Part shown: piece by piece, positions 10,701 through 47,039 of the stretch
Layout of the letters: every line of letters starts with the position of its first letter
How positions within the stretch are numbered: the first letter of the stretch is position 1
NCBI RefSeq assembly: GCF_040807025.1
Contig: NC_090943.1
Coordinates: 1,784,356-1,848,355 of the forward strand
From: Struthio camelus
Lineage: Eukaryota > Chordata > Aves > Struthioniformes > Struthionidae
Length of the DNA: 64,000 bases
Direction of reading: 5' to 3'
Notes under the pieces: generated by a model
Seen by the model: only the letters and a program-made list of their open reading frames with translations
What the model was told of the DNA's origin: nothing
Database searches by the model: none
Program-made: the position numbers and the translations under genes

Positions 10701-13540
10701 CTGCCGAGGCCCCGAGGAATGCTGAACCAGTCCTGGCCCGGCGCCATCCTTCCCTGCCCGGCGCCCGCCAGATGTGCCGGGCTCCGGCCAGATGTGCCGG
10801 ACCTGCCTTCGAGTCGGAGTGGCGCCGGAAAAGGGGGGGGGGGGGGGGGGGGGACCGGCCACCGTGTTGCCACAGCATAACCCCCAGCCTGTTTTTTTTT
10901 TTTTTTTTGGGGGGGGGGACAGGCTGGGCACCCCCCATCCCGAACCCGAGCCCACGCCGGCACATCTGGCGCCCAGCCCTTGCTGCAAAAACGCGGCTCC
11001 CCCCCCCCCGGCCATGCTGGCCCAGCCCCCAATAACCCCCCCCCGCCAGCGCAGAGCGAGTTATTTCTTCCCGGCGAGCAAATCGAGGTCCCGCTCCCCC
11101 CCCCCCCCCCAAAACCGGCCGTCGCACCCCGCTCCTCTTCCCGAGCGGGTGCGAAACATCCGGCTGCAATTCGCTTGGGGATGCCAGACCCGGTGGCGGT
11201 CCCCCCCCCCCCCACCCCCTTCCCCACCGGGGGGGCGGAGGGGCTGCTTCAAAGGCCGCCGGCGTCCTGGCGGGGGTGGGGGGGGGCGGCGGGGGGTCCC
11301 GGCGCCTCCTTTTACCCTGCCGCCGGGAAGCAGGAGATTTGCATTTACAGCCTGCAAATTGCTTCAAGAGCCGCCGGGGTCTTATGTGGGGGGTTTTATT
11401 GGGGGCTGGAGGGTGCCGGAGGGGCAATGGGCTGTGCCGGGACCCCCCCCCCCGGTGCCGCATGGTCCTTCCTTGCTGCCGGCGTAGCTGTGCTGGGCGC
11501 CGCCTGGCTGCTGAGCACATCCCGGTGCCTCCTCACTCTCCCCCCCGAAGCAGAAATTCCCCTTAACTCTGCCCATCTCCAGCAACATCCTTGGGCAGGA
11601 TGAGGACAAAGGAGGGGGAAGCGTGGCGCTGCCCTAGATGACCCTGGATGGCCTTGAGCATGTCCCTTAACCCCACTGGGACCGGTCCTGAGCCCTGCTG
11701 CGCCCCATCGTGGGCGCTTGTCACTTGGGGGGGGGGGCGGGGGGGGGGTGTCCCAAAAACGCCGCACTCACTTGGCCACGAAGTCGAGCACGGCGGCTGT
11801 GGTGGCGCGGGCGATGGCCTGGATCTCGGGCACGCTGCTGCAGCGGTAGGTGTTCCCGCAGTGCGCGTACACCCCGACCAGCTCTACCTCGGTGGGCGCC
11901 TCCTCCGCGATGGCCCGGGCCAGCTCCAGGGCGCCGGGGTCCGTGGGCTGCACGCCGGCTGCCGCGCGCGCGGGGAGGAACGGGTTTTGGGGCTCGAATG
12001 CCCCACGTTGGCCGCGACGCTGGGGCGGTGGGTGGTGGGGTTGGGCGGATGTGGGCCTCTCTCCCCCATGGAACATCCTTACAGCGGGGTGGGTGACAAA
12101 TGGGGTTTGGTGAGGAGCTCAAATGACCCACGTTGGTCGAGACGTTGGGGTTGAAGGACCTGGGGCACCTTCTCTATGGCACAGCCTCGCAGGAGGTGGG
12201 CGAAAAATGGGTTTTGGGTGCTCCAATGACCCACGTTGGCCAAGACGTTGGGGTTGGAGGAGGTGGGACACCTTCTCTATGGCGCAGCCTCGCAGGAGGT
12301 GGGTGAAAAATGGGTTTTGGGTGCTCAGATGAGCCACGTTGGCCGAGACGTTGGGGCTGGAGGACATCGGTCACCTTCTGGGTGGTGCATCCTCACAGGA
12401 GGTGGGTGAAAAATGGGGTTTTGGGTGCTCAAATGCCCCACATTGGCTGAGACGTTGGGGTTGGAGGAGGTGGGACACCTTCTCTATGGCGCATCCTCGC
12501 AGGAGGTGGGCGAAAAATGAGGCTCGGATGCTCCAATGACCCATGTTGGCTGAGATGTTGGGGTTGGAGGACCTGGGGCAGCTTTTCTATGGCGAATTCT
12601 TGTGGTGAAGGGGTGAAAAATGGGTTTTGGGTGCTCAAATGCCCCACGTTGGCTGAGATGTTGGGGTTGGAGGAGGTGGGACACCTTCTCTAAGGAGCAG
12701 CCTCACAGTGGAGATGGGTGAAAAATGAGGTTTGGATGCTCCAACGCCCCACGTTGGCCAAGACGTTGGGGTTGGAGGACCTGGGGCAGCTTTTCTATGG
12801 CGAATCCTTGTGGTGGAGGGGAGAAAAATGGGTTTTGGGTGCTCCAACGCCCCACGTTGGCCGAGACGTTGGGGTTGGAGGACCTGGGGCAGCTTTTCTA
12901 TGGCGCATCCTCGCGGCGGAGATGGGTGAAACGGGGAGATGGTGGTGGTGGGGGGGGGATTCAACAGCCGCCGCGCGTCCCCACCTCTGCCGTTGCCGCA
13001 GTCCAGCTTGAGCCAGGCGAGCCAGCGCTTGCCGGCGGCCAGCGGGCGCTGCCGCAGGCGGGCCAAGCCGGCGGGGCTGTCGAGCAGCACCTGGAAAGCG
13101 TCGAGGCGCTCGGCCAGCGCCGCGCACTCCTCCAGGCGGCCGCCGGGCAGCGGGTAGGCGTAGAGGATGTCGTCGAAGCCGGCGGCGGCGAAGAAGCGCG
13201 CCTCGGCCAGCGTGGAGACGGCGATGCCGCGGCGCGTGCCGCCCGTGGCCAGCGCGGCGCCCTCCCTGCGGCCGCCGGGCGTCAGCGGCGAGCGGGCCGG
13301 CGGGCGCTCGCCCCGAAGGGGTGGCGCTGGAAGGGACGGGGTGGCGGTGGGGGGGGTCGGGTACGGGGGAACGGGGGCAGGTGGCACTCACAGCGTCTTG
13401 TGCGTCTTGACGTGGGGGCGCAGGCGGACGCCCAGGGCCCGGCAGCGCTCCCGCATGCGCTCGGCGTTGCGTCGCGCCGTGGCCTCGGACACGGCCAGCG
13501 CCGGCGTGGGCAGCTCCTCCAGGCGCCGGCCCAGCCACAT
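7727..13540 (-). CDS. D-serine dehydratase (PLP/Zn, DSD family)
   Basis: Seven exons join in phase: 13392-13540, 12985-13265, 11772-11958, 9407-9528, 9136-9325, 8960-9065, 7727-7816 (1125 nt, 374 aa; chicken DSD is 376 as I recall). The enzyme converts D-serine to pyruvate and ammonia. It has a fold-type III alanine-racemase-like PLP barrel followed by a C-terminal zinc domain. [10 protein letters not shown] places the PLP lysine at residue 45, the same number as in chicken. The zinc pair H-x-C (H345, C347) is split by the last intron (PFH/AC), next to [25 protein letters not shown] and STPSCSHP motifs are present. No breaks were seen, so it looks functional. An AG acceptor six bases upstream of the ATG implies a noncoding 5' exon. 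Four of its introns hold four unrelated minisatellites. Confidence 0.93.
7850..8930. repeat. 50-bp minisatellite in DSD intron 6
   Basis: Rich in GGTGCA words. The homogeneous core (about 8390-8800) has a strict 50 bp period: GTGCACAGCACGGTGCAGAG then CAGGGTGCATGGTGCAGGGT then GCATGGTGGG. The flanks are more diverged. It occupies nearly all of intron 6 (7817-8959), between the two halves of the zinc site. Confidence 0.93.
9695..10650. repeat. 23-bp minisatellite in DSD intron 3
   Basis: About 25 copies of ACCACCAGGGTTGGGGTGCAGGA-type units (23 bp), cleanest at 9710-10290 and more diverged beyond, with GGAACCGCTGGG variants. It lies in the 2.2 kb intron 9529-11771. Confidence 0.93.
10651..11771. 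other. Rest of DSD intron 3
   Basis: GC-rich intron sequence with several homopolymer tracts: G-runs near 10838-10852, T16 then G9 near 10890-10918, and C-runs near 10992, 11096 and 11200. No coding exon or mobile element recognised. Confidence 0.5.
11975..12950. repeat. ~104-bp tandem repeat in DSD intron 2
   Basis: About nine copies of a 103-107 bp unit. Landmarks are CCACGTTGGCCGAGACGTTG, GGTTGGAGGACCTGGGGCAG, CTTTTCTATGGCGCATCC and GGGTGAAAAATGGGTTTTGG. CACGTTGG starts near 12005, 12129, 12232 and 12335. The array fills intron 2 (11959-12984) almost from exon to exon. Confidence 0.92.
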
Positions 13541-13599
13541 GGTGCCCTGCCGGGGGGGTGGGCTCGTGCCGGGCACCCGGCCATGCACCCTGCCCCCTT

Positions 13600-14690
13600 G
13601 CCATGAACCTTCCCCTGCACCCAGCCCTGCAGCCAGCCCTGCACCTTCCCCTGCACCCAGCCATGCACCCAGCCCTGCACCCAGCCCTGCACCTTCCCCT
13701 GCACCCAGCCCTGCACCCAGCCCTGCACCCAGCAATGCACCCAGCCCTGCACCCAGCCCTGCACCCAGCAATGCACCTTCCCCTGCACCCAGCCCTGCAC
13801 CTTCCCCTGCACCCAGCCCTGCACCCAGCCCTGCACCCAGCAATGCATCTTCCCCTGCACCCTGTCCTGCACCCAGCCCTGCACCTTCCCCTGCACCTTC
13901 CCCTGCACCCAGTCCTGCACCCAGCCCTGCACCCAGCAATGCACCCAGCCCTGCACCCAGCCCTGCACCCAGCAATGCACCTTCCCCTGCACCCAGCCCT
14001 GCACCTTCCCCTGCACCCAGCCCTGCACCCAGCCCTGCACCCAGCAATGCATCTTCCCCTGCACCCTGTCCTGCACCCAGCCCTGCACCTTCCCCTGCAC
14101 CCTGTCCTGCACCCAGCCCTGCACCCAGCAATGCACCCAGCCATGCACCCAGCCCTGCACCCAGCCCTGCACCCAGCAATGCACCTTCCCCTGCACCCAG
14201 CCCTGCACCTTCCCCTGCACCCAGCCCTGCACCCAGCCCTGCACCCAGCAATGCATCTTCCCCTGCACCCTGTCCTGCACCCAACCCTGCACCTTCCCCT
14301 GCACCCTGTCCTGCACCCAGCCCTGCACCCAGCAATGCACCCAGCCATGCACCCAGCCCTGCACCCAGCCCTGCACCCAGCAATGCACCTTCCCCTGCAC
14401 CCAGCCCTGCACCCAGCCCTGCACCCAGCCCTGCACCTTCCCCTGCACCCAGCCCTGCACCCAGCCCCGCACCTTCCCCTGCACCCAGCCCTGCACCCTG
14501 TCCTGCACCCAGCCCTGCACCCAGCCCCGCACCTTCCCCTGCACCCAGCCCTGCACCCTGTCCTGCACCTAGGAATGAATCTTCCCCTGCACCCTGTCCT
14601 GCACCCAGCCCTGCACCCAGCAATGCACCTTTCCCTGCACCCAGCCCTGCACCCTGTCTTGCACCCTCTCTTGCACCCAGGACCCTACAT
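13600..14690. repeat. 12-bp minisatellite upstream of DSD start codon
   Basis: Roughly ninety copies of CCCTGCACCCAG with variants CCTGCACCTTCC, AGCAATGCAC and CCTGTCCTGCAC, arranged in larger repeating blocks. On the DSD sense strand this is G-rich (CTGGGTGCAGGG). It probably lies in an intron between a noncoding first exon and the coding ATG at 13540. PAPSPAPS and LHPALHPA open frames across it are artefacts. Confidence 0.92.
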
Positions 14691-14929
14691 GCTGCTCCCT
14701 GCACCCTGCACCCAGCCATGCAGCCAGCCCCCAGCACCCTGCACCCTGTCCTGCAGCCAGCCCTACAGCCAGCCCTGCACCCTGCCCAGCACCCAGCCCT
14801 GCGCCCTGCCCAGCACCCTCTGCTGCACCCAGCACCCTGCACCCTGCTCCCTGCCCCAGGCAGACACCCGCTGCAGGCCCGGCAGCGAGTGCCTCAGTTT
14901 CCCCACCGAGACTTGTGGGGCACCCGGCC

Positions 14930-15240
14930 CTCCGCCACCCGCTCCGTCCATCCGTCCGTCCGTCCGTCCGTCCGCGCGCGGGCCGTACCTGCCCCGCCGC
15001 CGCCGGCTGCTGCGGCCCGTCTGGCCGGGGCTGGCGCGGGGGCAGCCGCGGGCGCCACGTGACGCCGTGGGCACCCGCAGCCCGGCTCAGCCGGGGACAG
15101 AGGTCGCAGCCGGCCGCGGGGCCCCTCGCGGGTGGCCGGGCCAGGGGAGGACACGGGGCCGGCGGCGGCGCAGCCTGCCAGCACCCGCGGGGGCCGGCCC
15201 GAGCGGGGGGACGACGGAGGCATCCGGGAGGCCCCCGGGG
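14930..15240 (-). promoter_or_regulatory. Probable DSD noncoding exon 1 and CpG promoter
   Basis: A CpG island with (GTCC)n at about 14945-14970. On the minus strand a donor GGGGCAG/GTACGG lies at about 14988-14989. Exon 1 of the DSD CDS is preceded by an acceptor (GGCAG, then GGCACC, then ATG), so this island is a plausible spliced 5'UTR exon and promoter. Inferred from splice motifs; no transcript evidence. Confidence 0.45.
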
Positions 15241-15289
15241 AAGGATTGCACCTTGAAGGGCTTGCAGAGGCCCTGCTGAGACCCGCCGT

Positions 15290-16110
15290 GCTCGTGACAT
15301 GTGGGCAGAGGGCTGCCAAGGGCTGAGCCCCCCCACGCTCGTGACACGTGGGCAGAGGGCTGCCAAGGGCTGAGCCCGCCCGCGCTCGTGACACGTGGGT
15401 ACCCGGCGGCCAACACCCTCTGCGCGCTCGTGACACGTGGGTACCCGGCTGCCAACACCCTCTGCGCGCTCGTGACACGTGGGTACGCGGCTGCCAAGTG
15501 CTGAGGCCCACCCCGCTCGTGACACGTGGGTAGACGGCGGCTGAGGGCTCCCCCGCCCGCCCCCCCCCCCCCCCCAACCCCCTGGCCAATGCTCGTGAAC
15601 AGCTGCTGAGACTCCCCGTGCTCATGACACGTGGGTACGCGGCTGCCAAGAGCTGAGGCCCACCCCGCTCGTGACATCTGGGTAGACAGCGGCTGCCGAG
15701 AGCTGAGGGCTCCCCCCCCCACCATGCTCGTGACAGGGGTGTAAATGGCTGCTGAGACCCCTCCCCCCCCCCCCCCGCATTCATGCCATGTGGGTACACG
15801 GCTGCTGAGAGCTGAGCCCCCCCGGCACTCATGACACGTGGGAAACAGGGCTGCTGAGACCCCCCATGCTCGTGACACGTGGGAACGCAGGCTGCCAAGA
15901 GCCGAGGCCCAGCCTGCTCATGACATGGGGGTTTACGGCTGCCGAGCTCCCCCACGCTGCTGACCCACGGGTACTGCGCTGCTGAGCCCCCTTGCACTCG
16001 TGACATGTGGAAACAGGGCTGCTGAGACCCCCCCCCCCACGCTCGTGACACGTGGGAACACAGGTTGCCAAGAGCTGAGGCCCAGCGGGCTCGTGACACG
16101 TGGCGGGGGG
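15290..16110. repeat. Tandem array carrying CACGTG E-boxes
   Basis: Units of about 41-50 bp containing CTCGTGACACGTGGG, then a variable part (GTACCCGGCTGCCAA, CAGGGCTGCTGAG). Ten exact CACGTG hexamers start at 15345, 15392, 15434, 15476, 15523, 15628, 15835, 15876, 16049 and 16097. Other units carry CATGTG or CACGGG. The array lies between the NBEAL2 poly(A) site and the putative DSD promoter. Confidence 0.9.
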
Positions 16111-16257
16111 GGGACACAGCCGCCGAGCGTGGGGCCCCCGATAGGTGGCTGCACGACTGCTGAGCCCTGCCGCGCTCGTGACACGGGGCGGGGGGAAAAG
16201 GGCTGCCGAGCGGCTGGCGGAAGAGACGGGTCTTGGGAGACGACGGTGTTGCGCACA

Positions 16258-16263
16258 TTTATT
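16258..16263 (-). terminator. NBEAL2 poly(A) signal
   Basis: TTTATT on the + strand is AATAAA for the minus strand. It lies 336 bp downstream of the NBEAL2 stop, just after a TA/A-rich tract in the 3'UTR. Confidence 0.7.
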
Positions 16264-16285
16264 TCTGAGAGAGAGATATATATAT

Positions 16286-16335
<50 letters not shown>

Positions 16336-16336
16336 G
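16264..16336. repeat. (TA)n and poly-T tract in NBEAL2 3'UTR
   Basis: A GA run, then TATATATATA, T6, a TA run of about 26 bases, then about 18 T. In the NBEAL2 mRNA this reads A-rich, then (UA)n, immediately before the poly(A) signal. Confidence 0.85.
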
Positions 16337-16598
16337 CAAAAGAGCTATAAATCGATAGAAAAACCGGTGGGCGGGGGCCAGCCGGCTCCTGGCCAGCCGG
16401 CGCGGCGCTCTCCCCGCGAGCGGCGGTCCCTCCGCCGCGGCGGGCTCCTCTCTCCTCCGCCGCGGGACGGGAGGTCCCACGGGTGCCGCTCGCGCCCGGC
16501 GGAGCTCCGGCGCGTTCTCGGGGCCCCCCCACCGGTCCCCGTCGCGCGTCCCTGGCGCCGGCCGGCCGGTCGGGGTGGGGTGACGACGGGGCGCGGGG

Positions 16599-42746
<26,148 letters not shown>

Positions 42747-43192
42747 GCTCCGCCGGGCCCGGGCTCACGCGGCTCGGGGCTGCCGCCCCCGCGGGACCAT
42801 GCTCGGGGCTCGGCTCGGTTCGGTTCGGCTCGGTTCGGCTCCGGCCCCGCCCCGCCGGCCCGCCCCCAGGTGCGCTGCCCGCACCCGCGCTGAGTTGGGT
42901 CCGCTCGGCGGCTCGGGTCTAGAGCCGGTTCGGGCTCGGGTCTGACCCGGTTCGCGCTCGGGTCTAGACCCGGTTCGGCGCCGTCCCCGGCACCTGCGCG
43001 GCCCCCTCCGCTCCCCTCCCCCGCCCGCCCCTCTTGGCCCCGCCCTCCCCTCTTGGCCCCGCCCGCCCCTCGGCCCCGCCCCCTCGGCCGCCTCCCGCCC
43101 CGCCCCCCCCGGCGCATGCGCACGGCGGCCGGGACGGGGAGGAGGAGGAGGGCGGCTACGCGCAGGCGCGTGGCGGGCGGCGGCGGCGGAAG
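42747..43192. promoter_or_regulatory. NBEAL2-CCDC12 bidirectional CpG promoter
   Basis: 446 bp separate the two start codons. No TATA box. At 43021-43110 short tandem units (CTCTTGGCCCCGCC) supply about seven GC boxes. A perfect NRF1 palindrome GCGCATGCGCA lies at 43112-43122 and an NRF1-like GCGCAGGCGCG near 43160. AAGATGGCGGC at the CCDC12 ATG matches YY1. Three imperfect 22-24 bp copies of GCTCGGGTCTAGACCCGGTT lie at 42911-42978, including a perfect 14 bp palindrome at 42959-42972. Confidence 0.8.
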
Positions 43193-43306
43193 ATGGCGGC
43201 GCCCGCGGGCGGCGCGGAGGCGGCGGGCCCGGCGCTGGGGCGGCTGGAGGAGGAGGCGCGGCGCCGGCAGGAGCGGCTGCGGGCCCTGCGGCAGCGCACG
43301 CTTCAG
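43193..43306 (+). CDS. CCDC12: CCDC12 exon 1 (partial gene)
   Basis: The ATG at 43193 opens 38 codons to a CAG/GTCGGT donor after 43306. RLEEEARRRQERLRALRQRT aligns with human CCDC12 RLEEEALRRKERLKALREKT. CCDC12 is a small cwf18-family coiled-coil protein of the spliceosome. Position and orientation, divergent from NBEAL2, match the mammalian locus. The N-terminal leader is Ala/Gly-rich. No later exon was found up to 64000, so intron 1 exceeds 20.6 kb. A second possible GT lies 4 nt further on, but it would change phase. Confidence 0.87.
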
Positions 43307-46300
43307 GTCGGTCTCCCGGCTCGGGTTGGGGACGGGAGGGGGGGGAGCCACGGCGGAGCCGGGCTGAGGGAGAGGCCCGGCCGACAAGGCCCGTGTGGGG
43401 TGGCGAGGCCTCTCCCCTCTTGGGGAGGCCGCGGGGCCCCTGAGGGGGTGCGGGGCACAGCGAGGGGGCTGCGGGGGTCCTAAGGGCTGTGGGGGGGGGG
43501 GTAGCATAGGTCTTTCAGGGCGGTGGGGTGAGCTGTGGGGCGGTGTCGGCACCAGGAGGGGGGGGGAAGCGTTTTTGGGGGGCTGTGAGGTAGGGCTGAG
43601 GTGAGGGATGGGGGTGGGGGCGGGTTTTGGGGTGAGGGAGAGGAAAAGCAGGGATGGGTGAGACAGCGGGTGGGGGCTGCAGGCCGGAGGAGCAAGGAGA
43701 GCGGGGGTCCCGCAGGGTGGGGAAGGGGGTGTGCGGCGAGGAGCCCTGGGAAAGGGGGGATGCGTGGAAAGGTTGGGGTGGAAGCGGTGGAGGAGGGTGT
43801 CTTGGAGCTGAGGAGCACCGTGGTGAGCGAGGAGCCCCAGAGGGTTTTGAGGAGTCGCGGGGGAGAGCTCTGTGGGGAAGCCAAGTGTTCAAGACTTGGT
43901 GGGGGGTATAGCCAGGCATTTTAGAAATACAGAGGACCCCGTACTCCTTAAGGCAGGAGCAGGCTGATCGGCTTATCGTCCGAGGTCTGGACAGAAGGAG
44001 TTGGGGGCGAGCTGGAGCAATAGGTGTTTGGGGGACACTTGCGCCGTGTGTCTCCTTGGGACCTGCCTCTTCGCGTTCGACCTGCCAGCGCGGCCCCGGT
44101 CATGAGACTGATTTTCTTTGGTGCTACGGGCAGGGTCCCTGTTGACCCCAGAAGGCCTGGCTGGGACTGCACCTCGGGCTCCTACTTTGTTTTCTCTGTT
44201 GCCCGTGCGCCATCATGTTGTCTGCTGTGTTTTGCCAAGCAACCAGCTAATGTGTTAAAACCTCTTGATTTTTTCCATGTTGTTTCCCTAGTTCCATGCC
44301 TTTGTGTCACATCTGAAATCAGCTCACAAATAGCAGGCAATTACATAACCTGTATCGGAAGGCAGCTGGTAGACACAGTCCCTAAAACTGCCAGGTGGGA
44401 ACCAGCCCCAAAACCCAGGCTGCGAGTGGGGTTTCGTAGTGAGGCTGAAAACAGATTCAACTCTGAGTTACGAGGGAACGTGTCACTTGTCCTTGGTGCC
44501 TTCTGGTAGCTGGGGTCTTCCATTTAACACGGACTTTGAGATTTGATTCTTTTTAGTGAAGAGTCAAGGAAACCGATTGCGTTGCCTTACCAAAGCCAGG
44601 GTCGAGTGCGTCTGTAAGGTGAGAGTGTTTGTATCTTGTGCTTGTTGCTGGACTCCCTGGATTTAGAGATTATCTCTGTGGGGGATACAGAGAAAGCCTA
44701 ATACAAGAACAAGGAAAAGCACGAAAGCTTGGAGAAGGATTCCTGTAAGGAGGCAGGACGACGATCCCAAGGCTCCATCAAAGCATCTCCTGTTGGTGCT
44801 GCAGTTCCTGTGGAGTGATTGATCCTGTTGGAGTGAGTTCAAAGCATGATACTTACTCAAGTACGTTTGCTTCTCCCCGTCCCTTAGAGTGGAATCCAAG
44901 GGTCACCTTAAAAAGCTCCTTGTGGCAAGAAGCTCCTCTGCTGGAGCTGCTCCCGCCGCGAGTCTGCCCGTGGGTACGTGCGGGGTGGTTTGCGGCAGGC
45001 TGCTCAGTGAAGAGGGATGTTTATAGTGAATTAAGTGTGATTGTGGGATGGCGCAAATGAAGTAAGTCCGGGTTGCGGTCAGCTTAGTTGCCCTACAGAT
45101 GGGAGCTGCGTGCGTATGGCCCTTTTCGGCTGTGTGTACTGTGGATGGTGCAGCAGGCTCCTGGCTCAGAGTCCGCCACAAAGGAATTTGCTGCAATTAG
45201 TGTAGATCTTGTGTCAAGTGCTGTTGGCAGCAAAACGTCCAGCTTCAAATCTTAAGGAGCTTTTCGGAAAAGTTTTGTGATGGGTTGAATCGTTGCCCAG
45301 AAAACCTGAGCTATTTTGACTGGCGGTTCTTGTTGTGTTTGCAAATGATGAGCTCGGGGGTGGAGGTGGGGATTATTGGTAATGAAAGGAGAATGCAATA
45401 CACTTGAGAAACTTGGCAATTAAAACGTCAGCAATGCCTGCAGAGGAAGGCCCCCACACTCCAATGTGCCTCAGCACGTCTTGACGTTACTTAATTCTCC
45501 CCGCTGAGGCTAACAAGGCAGTGCTAGCTCAGTTCCCCCTTTGCCTTGCCTTACTGAGTTCGTTGGTCAGGGTCAGCAGCACTGCGGGAAGGTGTTCTCT
45601 CCCTCCGTTGAGGGACCTTCTTCCGTGGTTATACCCCTTGAGCAGGGGACGTGACGACGTCTCCGGTGGTGGGCAGACCAAGCGCTTTCTGCTGTGTCTC
45701 GTGCCTTGAAACACCCTTTCCTGCCGCAGTGGTGAGCCTTCAGAAAGGGCAAAGTGGGATGCAGGGCCCGGCCCAGTCTTGCTGAGAAGAGCTGTTGAAA
45801 AGAGAAGCGTCTTCCTTTCCTTTTTGCCCCTTCTGGCAAATTTAGGCGGAGTGAGACTTACTGAAAAATGGTTTAAACCTACCTATTTTGGGCTCCTTAG
45901 GCACCTGCATAATGTGACATGCGTCAATTCTTGATTCAGTCTTTTCTCAGTGTGTTTCTAATGAGCGTAAACTACCTGGTGATTTATCGTTGTCTTTGCT
46001 AATGGGGATCAACTGGTAGCTAACTGGATGACTGAGATTGCTGTAAGCTATTTCAGAAGAACCCGAAACGCTGGTCCCTGGTGCTTGGAACAGTAACATT
46101 GAAAAGAGGAAAGAGCAAGTTGAAATTCAGCTCCTAAAAATAGGGATAATCCCTTGGGATGTAAAATATCGGGTGGTTGTGGAGGCTGTAGCACACAGTG
46201 TGTTGTTTCACCTGGTTTACTGCTGCATTTTTTTTTAATTTTGGTTTCAGATCTTCTGACTTGATCTCTGAGTGCAAAAGCTGTTTTTATTTCCTTTCCA

Positions 46301-47039
46301 TGAGTAGTATGTCATGCACAGTACCAGTTTACTGTGCCTTCAAAGGTAACACCAATTTTTTTACCCTGTGCAAAACTGATGTGTTCTTGGCTCGACCCTG
46401 GACTGACCTGTTCATGGCTCCGCAAGAAGAGTGACAAAACTAGGTTTTCTCTCTGAGTTTCTGAGAAACTTCCCAAAGAATTTGTAACTTGACTGCTATG
46501 AGGTTATTTCCTTCAGTAGCTGTGAATATAGAACAAAAATAGACCGTATAACTTACCATAGGATTGACAGTGTCTTTTGCCTGTGTGTTTCGGTGCTTCC
46601 GGATCTTACTCATCCCTATTTAAAATTTCTTTAACTGATGTCAAATCAGTTAAAGCGAGAGCTCTTGTTCTTGCATCTCATATAAAAATCTCAGAGCTGT
46701 CTGCTGGGCCCGATCGAAGTCTTTCTAGCCCTCTCCCCTCTGAGAGCTCAGCAAGTGCTTGAAGGAAAATGTTGTGGTAGTAATGCATGTGCGTGGAGAC
46801 TTTTTCCGCGTGGATAGCCGGTGCAGCAAGCGCAGGAAAGATGAGAGCGCGGCAGCGCGCTCATGCAGGGAGGTAACTGGGAGCAGGAGAGAGCCTCTGA
46901 GTCTCAGGTTAAAGTAAAACTTGGGCAAAGTCCCAGCGTCTGTCAGGCCACCCCACCTTGCAGGGGAAAATAATAATAATAAAAAAGTAATTTCCTCGCA
47001 ATGAGTAAGTGGGAACTTAGTGGGACAGACCAAAGTGTC
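43307..47039 (+). other. CCDC12: CCDC12 intron 1, first segment
   Basis: CpG-rich and G-rich on the + strand to about 43900, then rapidly more AT-balanced. Scattered short ORFs only; no recognised exon, RNA gene or repeat. Confidence 0.6.

Noticed and set aside
13167-15279. ORFs of 631, 573 and 484 aa ([23 protein letters not shown])
   Set aside because: A 12-bp repeat is open in every frame on both strands. The real coding part on this segment is DSD exons 1 and 2.
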